Position numbers and translations under genes: made by a program. Below are positions 1 to 7,332 of a stretch of 9,375 nt of DNA, piece after piece. The notes beneath the pieces are model-generated. The model was not told where the DNA came from, did no database searches, and saw only the letters and a list, made by a program, of their open reading frames with translations. The DNA comes from an uncultured Bacillota bacterium (GTDB taxonomy: Bacteria; Bacillota_I; Bacilli_A; RF39; UBA660): positions 1 through 9,375 of the forward strand of contig CAMENK010000021.1 of the NCBI GenBank assembly GCA_945928335.1, read 5' to 3'. The first letter of the stretch is position 1; each line of letters starts with the position of its first letter.

Positions 1-14
1 TTTGGCAGACGGTT

Positions 15-105
15 GAGGAAATACTCAAGAGGCCGAAGAGGCGCCCCTGCTAAGGGCGTAGGTCGGGAAACCGGCGCGAGAGTTCAAATCTCTCTGTCTC
101 CGCCA
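15..105 (+). tRNA. tRNA-Ser (anticodon GCU), acceptor stem anomalous
   Basis: This is a class II serine tRNA reading AGC/AGU codons. The D arm is at 24-40. The anticodon arm is cgccc/gggcg around loop ctgctaa (48-54 region), giving anticodon GCU. A long variable arm lies at 60-76. The T arm is gagag/ctctc around ttcaaat (78-94). The 3' acceptor strand is tgtctcc (95-101), followed by discriminator G and an encoded CCA (103-105). The body closely matches Bacillota tRNA-Ser(GCU). The oddity is the 5' acceptor strand. The seven bases before U8-A9 are gaggaaa, which give only four Watson-Crick pairs plus one wobble with tgtctcc; ggagaca would be expected. Either the 5' end is not where it appears, the first bases are an assembly chimera at a contig edge, or the gene is damaged. 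The identity is secure; the 5' boundary is not. Confidence 0.85.
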
Positions 106-115
106 TTAAAAAATT

Positions 116-138
116 AACCCCGTTAGTCGGGTTTTTTT
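116..138 (+). terminator. Rho-independent terminator after tRNA-Ser
   Basis: A five-pair stem aaccc/gggtt (116-120 with 129-133) is followed by an uninterrupted run of T to 138. It sits 10 nt past the encoded CCA of the tRNA and separates it from recD2. Confidence 0.7.
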
Positions 139-160
139 GTGAAAAAAATTTATTGTTTGC

Positions 161-189
161 TTTATATTTATAAGAAAAAATGTTATAGT
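161..189 (+). promoter_or_regulatory. candidate promoter of recD2, possibly giving a leaderless mRNA
   Basis: TATAGT at 184-189 differs from the sigma-A -10 consensus by one base. TTTATA at 161-166 (17-nt spacer) is a weak -35. A start site 6-7 nt past the -10 falls on or beside the A of the recD2 ATG at 196, and no Shine-Dalgarno is visible before that ATG. Direct promoter support is modest because the whole region is A/T. Confidence 0.35.
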
Positions 190-195
190 TAAGTC

Positions 196-2376
196 ATGAA
201 AGAAAATGATTATATAAAAGGAAATGTAGTAAAAATGTTATATGAAAGTTCTACAGGATATAAAGTAGGACTTTTTAAGGTTAAAGAATGTTCTTCTGAA
301 TTAAAAGAATATCTTAATAAAACAATGACATTTACTGGAAATTTTATGCCATTAAATAATGAAATAATATATATTTTTACAGGATATATAACTCATCATC
401 CAAGATTTGGAACTCAGTTTAATGTAACTAAGTATGAGTCAGTAATACCTAGTGATATAGATGGAATAGTAATGTATTTATCAAGTGGGATTTTTAAAGG
501 CATTGGGCCTAAAACTGCTAAAGCAATAGTAGATACTTTTAAGGAAGAAACAATAAATGAAATAAAGAATAGTAATCCTTCATTATCTAGAATTAAAGGT
601 ATGAATGAAAAGAAAGCAAGAGAATTAACTAAAAAAATACTTGAATATGATAAAGATCAAGAACTTATAATAGAATTCAATAAATTAGGATTTACTACAG
701 AAGAATGTTTAAGAATAGTAAATAAGTATAAAAATAGATGTTTCGATATTATAGAAAATAATATATATGTTTTAGAAACTGATATAAATTTTTTGAAGTT
801 AGATAAAGTATTTTTAAATACACATAATGAATTTGAAGATGTAAGAATTGATGCTCTTATAAAGTATTGTATTAAAAATATATGTTATGCTTCAGGGGAT
901 ACATTAGTTACTAGAGAAAATTTATATTTAGAGATAAATAAATTTTTTAGTAGTAATTTAGATAGTAAAGCTTTTTTAAATAGATTAAATGATCTTATAA
1001 CTACTAAAGATGTAGTAGAAATAGATGAATTTATAACTCTTAATATGTTTTATGAAACTGAAGTAGAAATAGCTAATACTATAAATTATCTTAATAAGAT
1101 AAAAAATACTTTTGATATAGAAGACATAAATAAAGAAATAGAAAGGTACCAAAAAGAAAATAATATTATATTTAATAATTCTCAAAGAGAAGCTATTAAA
1201 GGTAGTCTTTTAAATAATTTATTTATAATAACAGGGGGTCCTGGTACAGGTAAAACTACTATTATTAAAGCAGTAGTAGATATATATGAAAGATTATGTG
1301 GAGATATAGAATTAAAAGATATAACTTTACTTGCACCTACTGGTAAAGCAAGTAAAAGAATTACCGAAAGTGTTCATAGAAAAGCAAGTACTATTCATAA
1401 ATTTTTAAAATGGAATAAAGAAACTAAAGAATTTAGTGTTAATAGATTTAATCCAGTTGATACTAGATTAGTTATAATAGATGAATTTAGTATGGTTGAT
1501 ATATTTTTGTTTAATAGTTTATTAGATGGTCTTACTAGTAAAGTGAAGCTTATATTAGTAGGTGATGCTAATCAATTACCTAGTATACAACCTGGTAATA
1601 TATTGGCTGATTTGTTGTGTGTTAATGATATATCTAAGATATATTTAAGTGATATTTATAGAACAAAGAAAGAATCATATATAATTCCACTTGCTTTAGA
1701 TATAAAAGATAGAAAAAAGTTTGATGAATTACCAAATAATTTTGATGATTTTAAATTTTTTTCAGTACCAGATATACATATAAAAGATTATTTGAAAAAG
1801 ATATTTGAAAAAGCTAAAGATAAGAATATGAATATAGATGATTTTCAAGTATTGATACCTATGTATAAAGGTGAAAATGGAATTGATAATATAAATATTT
1901 TAATGCAATCTATATTTAATAAAGAAAGTATTATGAAGAAAGAAATTATTATAAGAGATACTATTTATAGAGAAGGAGATAAAGTAATACAACTAGTTAA
2001 TGATGTAGATAGTAATATATTTAATGGCGATACTGGATATATTAGGAGAATTATAAATGGTAAAAGTCCTATAATAGAAATAGATTATAATGGTAATGTT
2101 GTAACTTATAAAAAAGGTAAATTTGATGAATTTACTTTAGCTTATGCAATAAGTGTTCATAAAAGTCAGGGTAGTGAATATGATAATGTAGTGGTGGTAA
2201 TTCCTTCTAATATGAAGAGAATGCTTTATAATAAGTTAATTTATACTGCTGTTACTAGAGCTAAAAAAAGTTTAATTATAATAGGAAGTTTAGATAGTTT
2301 AAATTATGCTATAAAAACTGAGTATAGTGAAAATAGAAATACTTCTTTAAAAAGAATTCTTAGTATAAAAGAATAA
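196..2376 (+). CDS. recD2: RecD2-type ATP-dependent 5'-3' DNA helicase
   Basis: This is a superfamily 1B DNA helicase of the RecD2 (YrrC) family. These proteins act without RecBC in DNA repair and replication-fork upkeep. The N-terminal part (about residues 8-90) has the OB-like fold typical of RecD2, and a helix-hairpin-helix with GIGPKTAK lies near residues 101-108. The motor carries Walker A GGPGTGKTT (347-355), the DEFSMVD Walker B/motif II (429-435), motif III GDANQLPS (from 456), the late motif VHKSQG (654-659) and motif VI TAVTRAK (684-690). All key helicase residues are present. At 726 residues it is shorter than the roughly 800-residue Bacillus protein and close to Deinococcus RecD2. 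The ATG at 196 is favoured because the conserved N-terminal strand starts about eight residues later. No ribosome-binding site precedes it. The next gene follows after 38 nt, probably on the same transcript. Confidence 0.95.
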   Translation: MKENDYIKGNVVKMLYESSTGYKVGLFKVKECSSELKEYLNKTMTFTGNFMPLNNEIIYIFTGYITHHPRFGTQFNVTKYESVIPSDIDGIVMYLSSGIFKGIGPKTAKAIVDTFKEETINEIKNSNPSLSRIKGMNEKKARELTKKILEYDKDQELIIEFNKLGFTTEECLRIVNKYKNRCFDIIENNIYVLETDINFLKLDKVFLNTHNEFEDVRIDALIKYCIKNICYASGDTLVTRENLYLEINKFFSSNLDSKAFLNRLNDLITTKDVVEIDEFITLNMFYETEVEIANTINYLNKIKNTFDIEDINKEIERYQKENNIIFNNSQREAIKGSLLNNLFIITGGPGTGKTTIIKAVVDIYERLCGDIELKDITLLAPTGKASKRITESVHRKASTIHKFLKWNKETKEFSVNRFNPVDTRLVIIDEFSMVDIFLFNSLLDGLTSKVKLILVGDANQLPSIQPGNILADLLCVNDISKIYLSDIYRTKKESYIIPLALDIKDRKKFDELPNNFDDFKFFSVPDIHIKDYLKKIFEKAKDKNMNIDDFQVLIPMYKGENGIDNINILMQSIFNKESIMKKEIIIRDTIYREGDKVIQLVNDVDSNIFNGDTGYIRRIINGKSPIIEIDYNGNVVTYKKGKFDEFTLAYAISVHKSQGSEYDNVVVVIPSNMKRMLYNKLIYTAVTRAKKSLIIIGSLDSLNYAIKTEYSENRNTSLKRILSIKE

Positions 2377-2414
2377 TATTTGTTCATAATAAAAACTGAA
2401 GGAGAGTGTTTATT

Positions 2415-2561
2415 ATGAAAATTATGAAAAACATGGCTTTTATGGCAGGTGGTATTGGTGTTGGATATGCTTTATCTAAATATGGAAAAGATATAAAGAG
2501 AGCTATGAAAAAAAGTAAAAAAGAAGTAATGAAAACTATACAAGATATGGAAAATATGTAA
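2415..2561 (+). CDS. small Met/Lys-rich protein, DUF3918/YrzQ-like (48 aa)
   Basis: A 48-residue reading frame has a good ribosome-binding site (gaaggagag, 2398-2406, about 10 nt before ATG). It encodes a short N-terminal hydrophobic, glycine-rich stretch (AFMAGGIGVGYAL, residues 8-20) followed by a basic Lys/Met-rich tail. The pattern of a Gly-rich membrane-like helix and a cationic tail fits DUF3918 small proteins such as B. subtilis YrzQ. Its position between recD2 and a YrrI-like permease resembles the B. subtilis neighbourhood. The function of the family is unknown to me. A terminator begins at the stop codon, so it is the last gene of the recD2 unit. The coding call is strong; the family name is an inference from size, composition and synteny. 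A YtxH-like small protein is the alternative. Confidence 0.75.
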   Translation: MKIMKNMAFMAGGIGVGYALSKYGKDIKRAMKKSKKEVMKTIQDMENM

Positions 2562-2587
2562 ACTCTAGTAAATTAGAGTTTATTTTT
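2560..2587 (+). terminator. Rho-independent terminator of the recD2 unit
   Basis: A perfect 8-bp stem aaactcta/tagagttt (2560-2567 with 2574-2581) with a 6-nt loop is followed by ATTTTT. The stem overlaps the TAA stop codon of the 48-residue gene. Confidence 0.85.
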
Positions 2588-2609
2588 GTAAACCAAATGT
2601 AATAATTGC

Positions 2610-2637
2610 TTGAATAATTATAGTAACATGATAAAAT
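2610..2637 (+). promoter_or_regulatory. candidate sigma-A promoter of the AI-2E family gene
   Basis: TTGAAT (2610-2615) and TAAAAT (2632-2637) are separated by 16 nt. They lie just after a terminator and 19 nt before the ATG at 2657. The position is right and the match is fair. Confidence 0.5.
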
Positions 2638-2656
2638 ATAAATAAAGGTGACACAT

Positions 2657-3838
2657 ATGAATAATAAAAAAGATAAAGTTGATGTAGAAGGTGTTAATGA
2701 AATAGTTAAAACAGGAAGTAAAATATTAAAGTTATTTTATGTAGTAATGGTATTTATAATTATTATGGGAATTGTTTTAATATGTAAAACTTTAAATATA
2801 TTTCCTATATTATTTACAATTTTATCTGTAATAAGTCCATTCTTTTTGGGCCTTATAATTGCTTGGCTTTTAAATCCAATTGTAAATAAATTATCTGATA
2901 AAGGTATGAGAAGAGGATGGGCAACTGCGTTAGTTTATTTAATGTTGATAGTTTTGATATATTTGTTTTGTTTGGCAATTATTCCATCATTAATAGACCA
3001 ATTGAACGAAATGGCTAAGATGGCACCATCATTATTAACACAAGCTAAAGAGGCAGTAGATAATATATTTGTAAAACTTTCCAATTTAACTAATATAGAT
3101 ATGACTTCTGTAAGAGGAGAATTTATAAACTTTATTGAAAAGTTTGCTTCAAGTATAACTACTGGTCTTCCTGAAAAATTAGTTAGTATTGTTCAGGGTT
3201 TTGTAAGTGGTGTTGGTAATTTATTAGTTGGATTTGTAATTGGATTTTATTTATTATTAAACTTTAATAATGTTAATAAATTTTTAATTAGTATGATTCC
3301 AAAGAAATTTCAAAGTGATGTAGAAAAACTTACATCTAATATTAGTGATGTATTATTTGGTTTTGTTAATGGAACTTTTATAGATTCTTTAATTTTATTG
3401 GTTATTTATATAATTGGATTTTCAATAATTGGGTTAAATGCTCCAGTATTGTTTGCAGTTTTTGGAGTTGTTACTAATATTATACCTTATATTGGACCTT
3501 ATATAGGTGGTATTCCAGCTGTTTTAGTAGCATTTACTCAAAGCCCAGTTACAGGAACTTTGGTGTTAGTGTTTATAGTAGCTGCTCAGTGTATTGAAGG
3601 AAATTTCTTACATCCTATTATAATGGGAAGAAAAATGGATTTACATCCAGTTACAATTGTAATCTCTTTATTGATATTTGGACATTTCTTTGGTATAATG
3701 GGTATGATTTTAGCAACACCAATAGTGGCTGTGTTAAAAGTAATATATGTATTTTTAGATGAAAAATTTGATTTCTTTGGATACAATAAAGATAAAAGCG
3801 TTAAGAAAGAAATTAGTAAAGTAAAACAATCTAAGTAG
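2657..3838 (+). CDS. AI-2E family transporter (YrrI-like)
   Basis: This is a polytopic inner-membrane protein of the AI-2E transporter family, a group that includes quorum-signal exporters and Na+/H+ antiporters; the substrate here is unknown. There are hydrophobic segments near residues 25-45, 50-73, 90-112, 185-203, 243-262, 265-290, 300-320 and 335-372. A soluble amphipathic stretch between the third and fourth segments is usual for the family. Conserved motifs are NIIPYIGPYIGG (274-285) and HPIIMGRKMDLHPV (319-332). At 393 residues it is slightly longer than B. subtilis YrrI. I start it at ATG 2657, not the in-frame GTG at 2648, because that GTG lies inside the Shine-Dalgarno AAAGGTGA (2644-2651). 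The last 12 codons also encode one strand of the downstream T-box, and a T-box promoter seems to lie within the gene. Confidence 0.9.
   Translation: MNNKKDKVDVEGVNEIVKTGSKILKLFYVVMVFIIIMGIVLICKTLNIFPILFTILSVISPFFLGLIIAWLLNPIVNKLSDKGMRRGWATALVYLMLIVLIYLFCLAIIPSLIDQLNEMAKMAPSLLTQAKEAVDNIFVKLSNLTNIDMTSVRGEFINFIEKFASSITTGLPEKLVSIVQGFVSGVGNLLVGFVIGFYLLLNFNNVNKFLISMIPKKFQSDVEKLTSNISDVLFGFVNGTFIDSLILLVIYIIGFSIIGLNAPVLFAVFGVVTNIIPYIGPYIGGIPAVLVAFTQSPVTGTLVLVFIVAAQCIEGNFLHPIIMGRKMDLHPVTIVISLLIFGHFFGIMGMILATPIVAVLKVIYVFLDEKFDFFGYNKDKSVKKEISKVKQSK
3759..3787 (+). promoter_or_regulatory. candidate promoter of the alaS T-box leader, inside the upstream gene
   Basis: ATGAAA (3759-3764, four of six -35 matches) and TACAAT (3782-3787, five of six -10 matches) are 17 nt apart. 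They predict a start near 3794, about 10 nt before the first T-box helix. No terminator separates the permease from the leader, so readthrough is also possible. This is an inference from position and consensus only. Confidence 0.45.
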
Positions 3839-3990
3839 AGAACTCTTGGTTGGTGTAAAAGAGTTAGATTATTACTTGAAGCTCTTCTTTTAGTGGAATA
3901 ATAATTCCCGGTTAAAAGCCGTTAAATAAATTAAGTAAATAAAGGATGGTACCGCGTCTTTCTCGTTCCTTGAGAAGATGTGGTTTTTTT
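3803..3990 (+). promoter_or_regulatory. T-box riboswitch, alanine (specifier GCU)
   Basis: This is a tRNA-sensing leader that prevents premature termination when uncharged tRNA-Ala binds. Stem I runs from about 3803 to 3891. It has an aagaa/ttctt base, AGTA at 3815-3818 opposite GAA at 3878-3880, and specifier GCT at 3881-3883. Helices aagtaa/ttactt (3819-3824 with 3872-3877) and aatcta/tagatt (3828-3833 with 3865-3870) follow. A distal actctt/aagagt stem carries the AGAGA and TGGTTGGTG elements. A cggtt/agccg hairpin follows near 3909-3921 with an adjacent GTTAA. The T-box AGGATGGTACCGCG is at 3943-3956, overlapping the terminator. The GCU specifier and the downstream alaS agree. Unusually, the 5' side of stem I lies inside the preceding coding sequence, whose stop codon (3836-3838) is in the distal part of the stem. 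Confidence 0.93.
3951..3990 (+). terminator. T-box intrinsic terminator
   Basis: The strand accgcgtctttctc (3951-3964) pairs with gagaagatgtggt (3972-3984), giving 13 pairs with two G-U wobbles and one bulged T. A run of T follows to 3990. The 5' strand shares ACCGCG with the antiterminator, so the two structures exclude each other as expected of a T-box. Confidence 0.9.
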
Positions 3991-4007
3991 CTTTAAAGGA
4001 GGTAAAA

Positions 4008-4571
4008 ATGGAATTAAGAAATAAAGATGCAAAAATAATAATTATAAGTGGTAAAGCTAGAAATGGTAAGGATACAGTTATGTCTTACTTAAAGAGTAAC
4101 TATGAAGATATTGGTAAAAAAGTAATAAATTTACAATATAGTACTTATATTAAAGAATATGCTAAAAGAATAAGTAATTGGGATGGAAGTGATGAAACTA
4201 AGCCAAGAGAATTATTACAAGAATTAGGTACTGAAATAATAAGAAATAAAATAGATAAAGAATTTTTTATAAAGAGAATGATTGGAGATATAAAGGTTTA
4301 TAGTTATTTCTTTGATGTAATAATTATAAGTGATGCTAGAATAGATATAGAAATTGATATGATAAAGAATCAATTTAATAATGTTACTAGTATTAATGTT
4401 AAGAGACCAAATTTTGATAATGGTTTATCTTCTGTACAAAAGAGTCATTATACTGAGATAATGCTTGATAATTATAATAAATTTGATTATGAAATTATAA
4501 ATGATGAAGGATTATCTGAATTAGAAGATAAAGTTAATAATATTTTTAATGAATTAAGGAGTGAAGAATAG
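4008..4571 (+). CDS. P-loop kinase, deoxynucleoside monophosphate kinase-like
   Basis: This is a 187-residue P-loop NTPase resembling the phage-type dNMP kinases, which phosphorylate dNMPs to dNDPs with ATP. Visible features are Walker A GKARNGKDT (15-23), the PRELLQELGTE segment (66-76), which matches the R-x-LLQ-x-LGT motif of that family, a basic stretch around residues 84-91, and SDAR (108-111) at the position of the family's SD-x-R motif. I start it at ATG 4008, which follows the near-perfect Shine-Dalgarno AAAGGAGGT (3995-4003). An in-frame ATG at 3978 lies inside the terminator hairpin and has no binding site. The gene sits between the alanine T-box and alaS and its stop shares one base with the alaS start, so it should be induced together with alaS. 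The substrate is inferred; it could be another small-molecule or nucleotide kinase. Confidence 0.75.
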   Translation: MELRNKDAKIIIISGKARNGKDTVMSYLKSNYEDIGKKVINLQYSTYIKEYAKRISNWDGSDETKPRELLQELGTEIIRNKIDKEFFIKRMIGDIKVYSYFFDVIIISDARIDIEIDMIKNQFNNVTSINVKRPNFDNGLSSVQKSHYTEIMLDNYNKFDYEIINDEGLSELEDKVNNIFNELRSEE

Positions 4572-6322
4572 TGAATTTAAAGGATTTATATATAAATTAT
4601 TTTGTAAGTAAAGGACATAAACAAATTCCTAGTGCCCCAGTAGTGCCTGAGAATGATCCATCAGTTTTATTTAATACAGCTGGAATGCAACCTTTAATAC
4701 CTTATTTAACTGGACAAATACATCCATATGGAACTAGATTAGTAGACTATCAAAAATGTATAAGAACTAATGATTTAGATAGTGTTGGGGATGAAACTCA
4801 TCATACATTCTTTGAAATGTTAGGTAACTGGAGTTTAGGTGACTATTTTAAGAAAGAAAGTATAGGATATAGTTTTGAGTTTTTAACAAGTATATTAAAA
4901 ATTCCTGTAGATAAATTAGCTGTAACTGTATTTAAAGGAAATGATATGGTTAAAAGAGATGATGAATCTATAGAAGCTTGGATGAGTCATGGAATACCTA
5001 AAGAAAGAATTGCTTTAATGGGAGAAGATGATAACTGGTGGCCTAATATGGAAGCTACTGGACCTTGTGGAAGTGATACTGAAATTTTCTATTACAGAGG
5101 AGATAATCCACCTAAGGTTTTTGATCCAAAAGATGAAAATTGGGTAGAAATATGGAATAATGTTTTTATGGAATATAATCATAATGAAGATGGAACTTTT
5201 ACACCTCTTCCTAAAAAGAATGTAGATACAGGAATGGGTTATGAAAGGGTAGTTGCTGTTTTAGAAGGAACTAGAGATAATTATAAAACTAGTGTGTGGA
5301 AAAATATAATAAATACTATATGTGAAGTAAGTGGTAAACCTTATGAAGGTAATGAGAAAAGTATAAGAATAATTGCAGATCATATAAGAACTAGTGTATT
5401 TATAAGTGCTGATGAGTCAGGAATTAAGCCTTCTAATACAGATCAAGGTTATATATTAAGACGTTTGATTAGAAGAAGTATTAGACATGCTAAAAATCTT
5501 GGTATAGATATAAATTCTGATTGGGAAAGAAAAATTGCATTATGTATTATAAATGAATATAAAAAATATTATAGTGAATTAGAAAAAAATAAAGATGTTG
5601 TATTAGATGTTTTAACTAATGAAAAAATAAAATTTAATAGAACTTTAGAAAAAGGATTAAGAGAGTTTGAAAAAATAGTAAATAGTATTGAAGGAAGTAT
5701 TATAGATAAAAATTTTGCTTTTAGGTTATATGATACATATGGGTTTCCTATTGAATTAACAGTTGAACTTGGTAAAGAAAAAGGTTTAGAAGTTGATGAA
5801 GAAGGATTTAAAGAAAAATTTAAAGCACATCAAGAATTATCTAGAACTGCCAGTGCTGGTAAATTTAAAGGTGGTTTATCAGGAAATGGTTTAGTTGAAA
5901 CAAAATATCATACTGCTACTCATTTACTTAATGCTGCATTAAAAGAAGTAGTTGGACCTGATGTTCATCAAAAGGGAAGTAATATTACTAGCGAAAGAAT
6001 GAGATTTGATTTTTCTTGTGATCATAAATTAAGTGATGAAGAAAAAACTAAGGTAGAAGATTTAGTTAATAAATGGATAAAAGAAGGAATAGATGTAACT
6101 GTTAAAGAAATGCCTAAAGAGGATGCTTTAAAAAGTGGAGCAGAATGTATGTTTATAGAAAAATACCCTGATATAGTAACTGTATATTCAATTGGTAATA
6201 TTTCTCATGAACTTTGTGGAGGACCTCATGTTAAAAATACTAGTGAACTAGGAACATTTAAAATAAAGAAAGAAGAGGCTTCTAGTGCTGGGGTTAGAAG
6301 AATAAAGGCTGTGTTAGAATGA
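4571..6322 (+). CDS. alaS: alanine--tRNA ligase, short form without C-Ala domain
   Basis: This is a class II synthetase charging tRNA-Ala. The N-terminal catalytic core has the motif 2 region with HHTFFEMLGNWSLGDYF from residue 77 and GYILRRLIRRSIRHAK as a late core motif. The editing domain that removes mischarged Ser and Gly is intact: HTATH (447-451) and CGGPH (549-553) supply the zinc ligands H447, H451, C549 and H553. The protein ends about 30 residues after CGGPH. At 583 residues it lacks the DHHA1/C-Ala region that brings most bacterial AlaRS to about 870 residues. The segment with DDNWW and TGPCGSDTEIFY also looks more like the compact AlaRS type seen in reduced genomes than like Bacillus AlaRS. 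Start is GTG 4571 (Shine-Dalgarno AAGGAG, 4556-4561), overlapping the upstream stop by one base. The stop is TGA, overlapping rlmN by four bases. Confidence 0.95.
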   Translation: MNLKDLYINYFVSKGHKQIPSAPVVPENDPSVLFNTAGMQPLIPYLTGQIHPYGTRLVDYQKCIRTNDLDSVGDETHHTFFEMLGNWSLGDYFKKESIGYSFEFLTSILKIPVDKLAVTVFKGNDMVKRDDESIEAWMSHGIPKERIALMGEDDNWWPNMEATGPCGSDTEIFYYRGDNPPKVFDPKDENWVEIWNNVFMEYNHNEDGTFTPLPKKNVDTGMGYERVVAVLEGTRDNYKTSVWKNIINTICEVSGKPYEGNEKSIRIIADHIRTSVFISADESGIKPSNTDQGYILRRLIRRSIRHAKNLGIDINSDWERKIALCIINEYKKYYSELEKNKDVVLDVLTNEKIKFNRTLEKGLREFEKIVNSIEGSIIDKNFAFRLYDTYGFPIELTVELGKEKGLEVDEEGFKEKFKAHQELSRTASAGKFKGGLSGNGLVETKYHTATHLLNAALKEVVGPDVHQKGSNITSERMRFDFSCDHKLSDEEKTKVEDLVNKWIKEGIDVTVKEMPKEDALKSGAECMFIEKYPDIVTVYSIGNISHELCGGPHVKNTSELGTFKIKKEEASSAGVRRIKAVLE

Positions 6323-7332
6323 GTATATTTGATTTAACTTTAGAAGATTTAGAAAATATATTAGTTTTAAATGGTTTTAAAAAGTTTAATGCTACTCAAG
6401 TTTATGAAGGTATTTATAAAAAACGTGTAAAATCATTTGATGATATAACAAATATTAGTAAAGAATTAAAGAAGTTTTTAAATGATAACTATACTTTAAA
6501 ATATCTTAATATAGTTGAAGAATTAAAGTCTAATGATACTAATAAATATTTACTTGAAGTAACTGATAGTTTTGTAGAATGTGTTCTTATGAAACATGAT
6601 TATGGAAATAGTTTATGTATAAGTACTCAAATTGGATGTAATATGAATTGTGCTTTTTGTGAGAGTGGTAAATTAAAAAAAGTTAGAAATTTAACAGTAA
6701 GTGAAATTGTACTTCAAGTGTTAACTATAGAAGAAAAAGAGAATTTAAGAATAAGTAATATAGTATTTATGGGTATAGGAGAACCTTTTGATAATTATGA
6801 TAATATTATAAATGCTATAAAAATATTAACATGCCCTAGAGGAATTAATTTAGGTTCAAGAAAAATAACTGTAAGTACATGTGGTTTAGTTCCTAAAATA
6901 AAGGAATTTGCAGATTTGGAAGGACAAGTAAATCTAGCTATAAGTTTGCACGCATCTAATAATGAAACTAGAAATAAACTTATGCCAATTAATCATGCTT
7001 ATCCTATAGAAGAAGTTATTAAAGCTATTGATTATTATATAGAGAAAACTAATAGAAAGGTAACTATAGAATATATATTATTAGAAGGTATAAATGATAG
7101 TACTAAAAATGCTTTAGAATTAGCTAATTTATTTAAAGGAAAATTAGTGTATATTAATTTAATTCCTTATAATAGTACTAGTAGTAACTTTGTAAGAAGT
7201 AGTAAAGAAACTATAAGTAAGTTTTTTGATACTTTGGTTAAAAACGGAATAAATGTTCAAATGAGAAGAGAAATGGGAAAAGATATAAAAGGTGCATGTG
7301 GACAATTAAGAGCAAGTCATGAACAAAAGTAG
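6319..7332 (+). CDS. rlmN: RlmN-type radical SAM rRNA/tRNA adenine-C2 methyltransferase
   Basis: This radical SAM enzyme methylates C2 of A2503 in 23S rRNA and, in some bacteria, A37 of certain tRNAs. The iron-sulfur cluster motif is C107-x3-C111-x2-C114. The RlmN/Cfr-specific C100 lies seven residues before it, and the methyl-carrying catalytic C327 is in GACGQLR near the C-terminus. Other family marks are MGIGEPFDNYDN, STCGLVPKI and ISLHASNNETRNKLMPIN. STCGLVPKI and the overall pattern favour RlmN over Cfr, although CNMNCAFCESG is a less common cluster-loop variant. Length (337 aa) is normal. The ATG overlaps the alaS stop as ATGA, so translation is probably coupled and the gene should fall under alanine T-box control. 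Known RlmN roles are ribosome accuracy and sensitivity to peptidyl-transferase antibiotics. Confidence 0.93.
   Translation: MSIFDLTLEDLENILVLNGFKKFNATQVYEGIYKKRVKSFDDITNISKELKKFLNDNYTLKYLNIVEELKSNDTNKYLLEVTDSFVECVLMKHDYGNSLCISTQIGCNMNCAFCESGKLKKVRNLTVSEIVLQVLTIEEKENLRISNIVFMGIGEPFDNYDNIINAIKILTCPRGINLGSRKITVSTCGLVPKIKEFADLEGQVNLAISLHASNNETRNKLMPINHAYPIEEVIKAIDYYIEKTNRKVTIEYILLEGINDSTKNALELANLFKGKLVYINLIPYNSTSSNFVRSSKETISKFFDTLVKNGINVQMRREMGKDIKGACGQLRASHEQK

Noticed and set aside
985..1185. Open frame of 66 codons on the minus strand inside recD2
   Set aside because: It lies wholly inside a well-supported helicase gene, its composition is only Ile/Tyr/Phe/Lys as expected from antisense of A/T-rich coding DNA, and no ribosome-binding site or family match is visible.
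2648..2656. GTG start for the AI-2E family gene
   Set aside because: The GTG is part of the Shine-Dalgarno AAAGGTGA; the ATG at 2657 is correctly spaced from it.
3586..3786. Open frame of 66 codons on the minus strand inside the AI-2E family gene
   Set aside because: It is the reverse of conserved permease motifs, with no ribosome-binding site or promoter of its own.
3978..4007. ATG 3978 as start of the kinase-like gene
   Set aside because: It lies in the right arm of the T-box terminator and encodes a terminator-derived WFF stretch; ATG 4008 has a near-perfect Shine-Dalgarno.
6319..7332. Cfr-type antibiotic resistance methylase
   Set aside because: The cysteine pattern is shared by both families, but STCGLVPKI, the N-terminal region and the operon setting fit housekeeping RlmN better.
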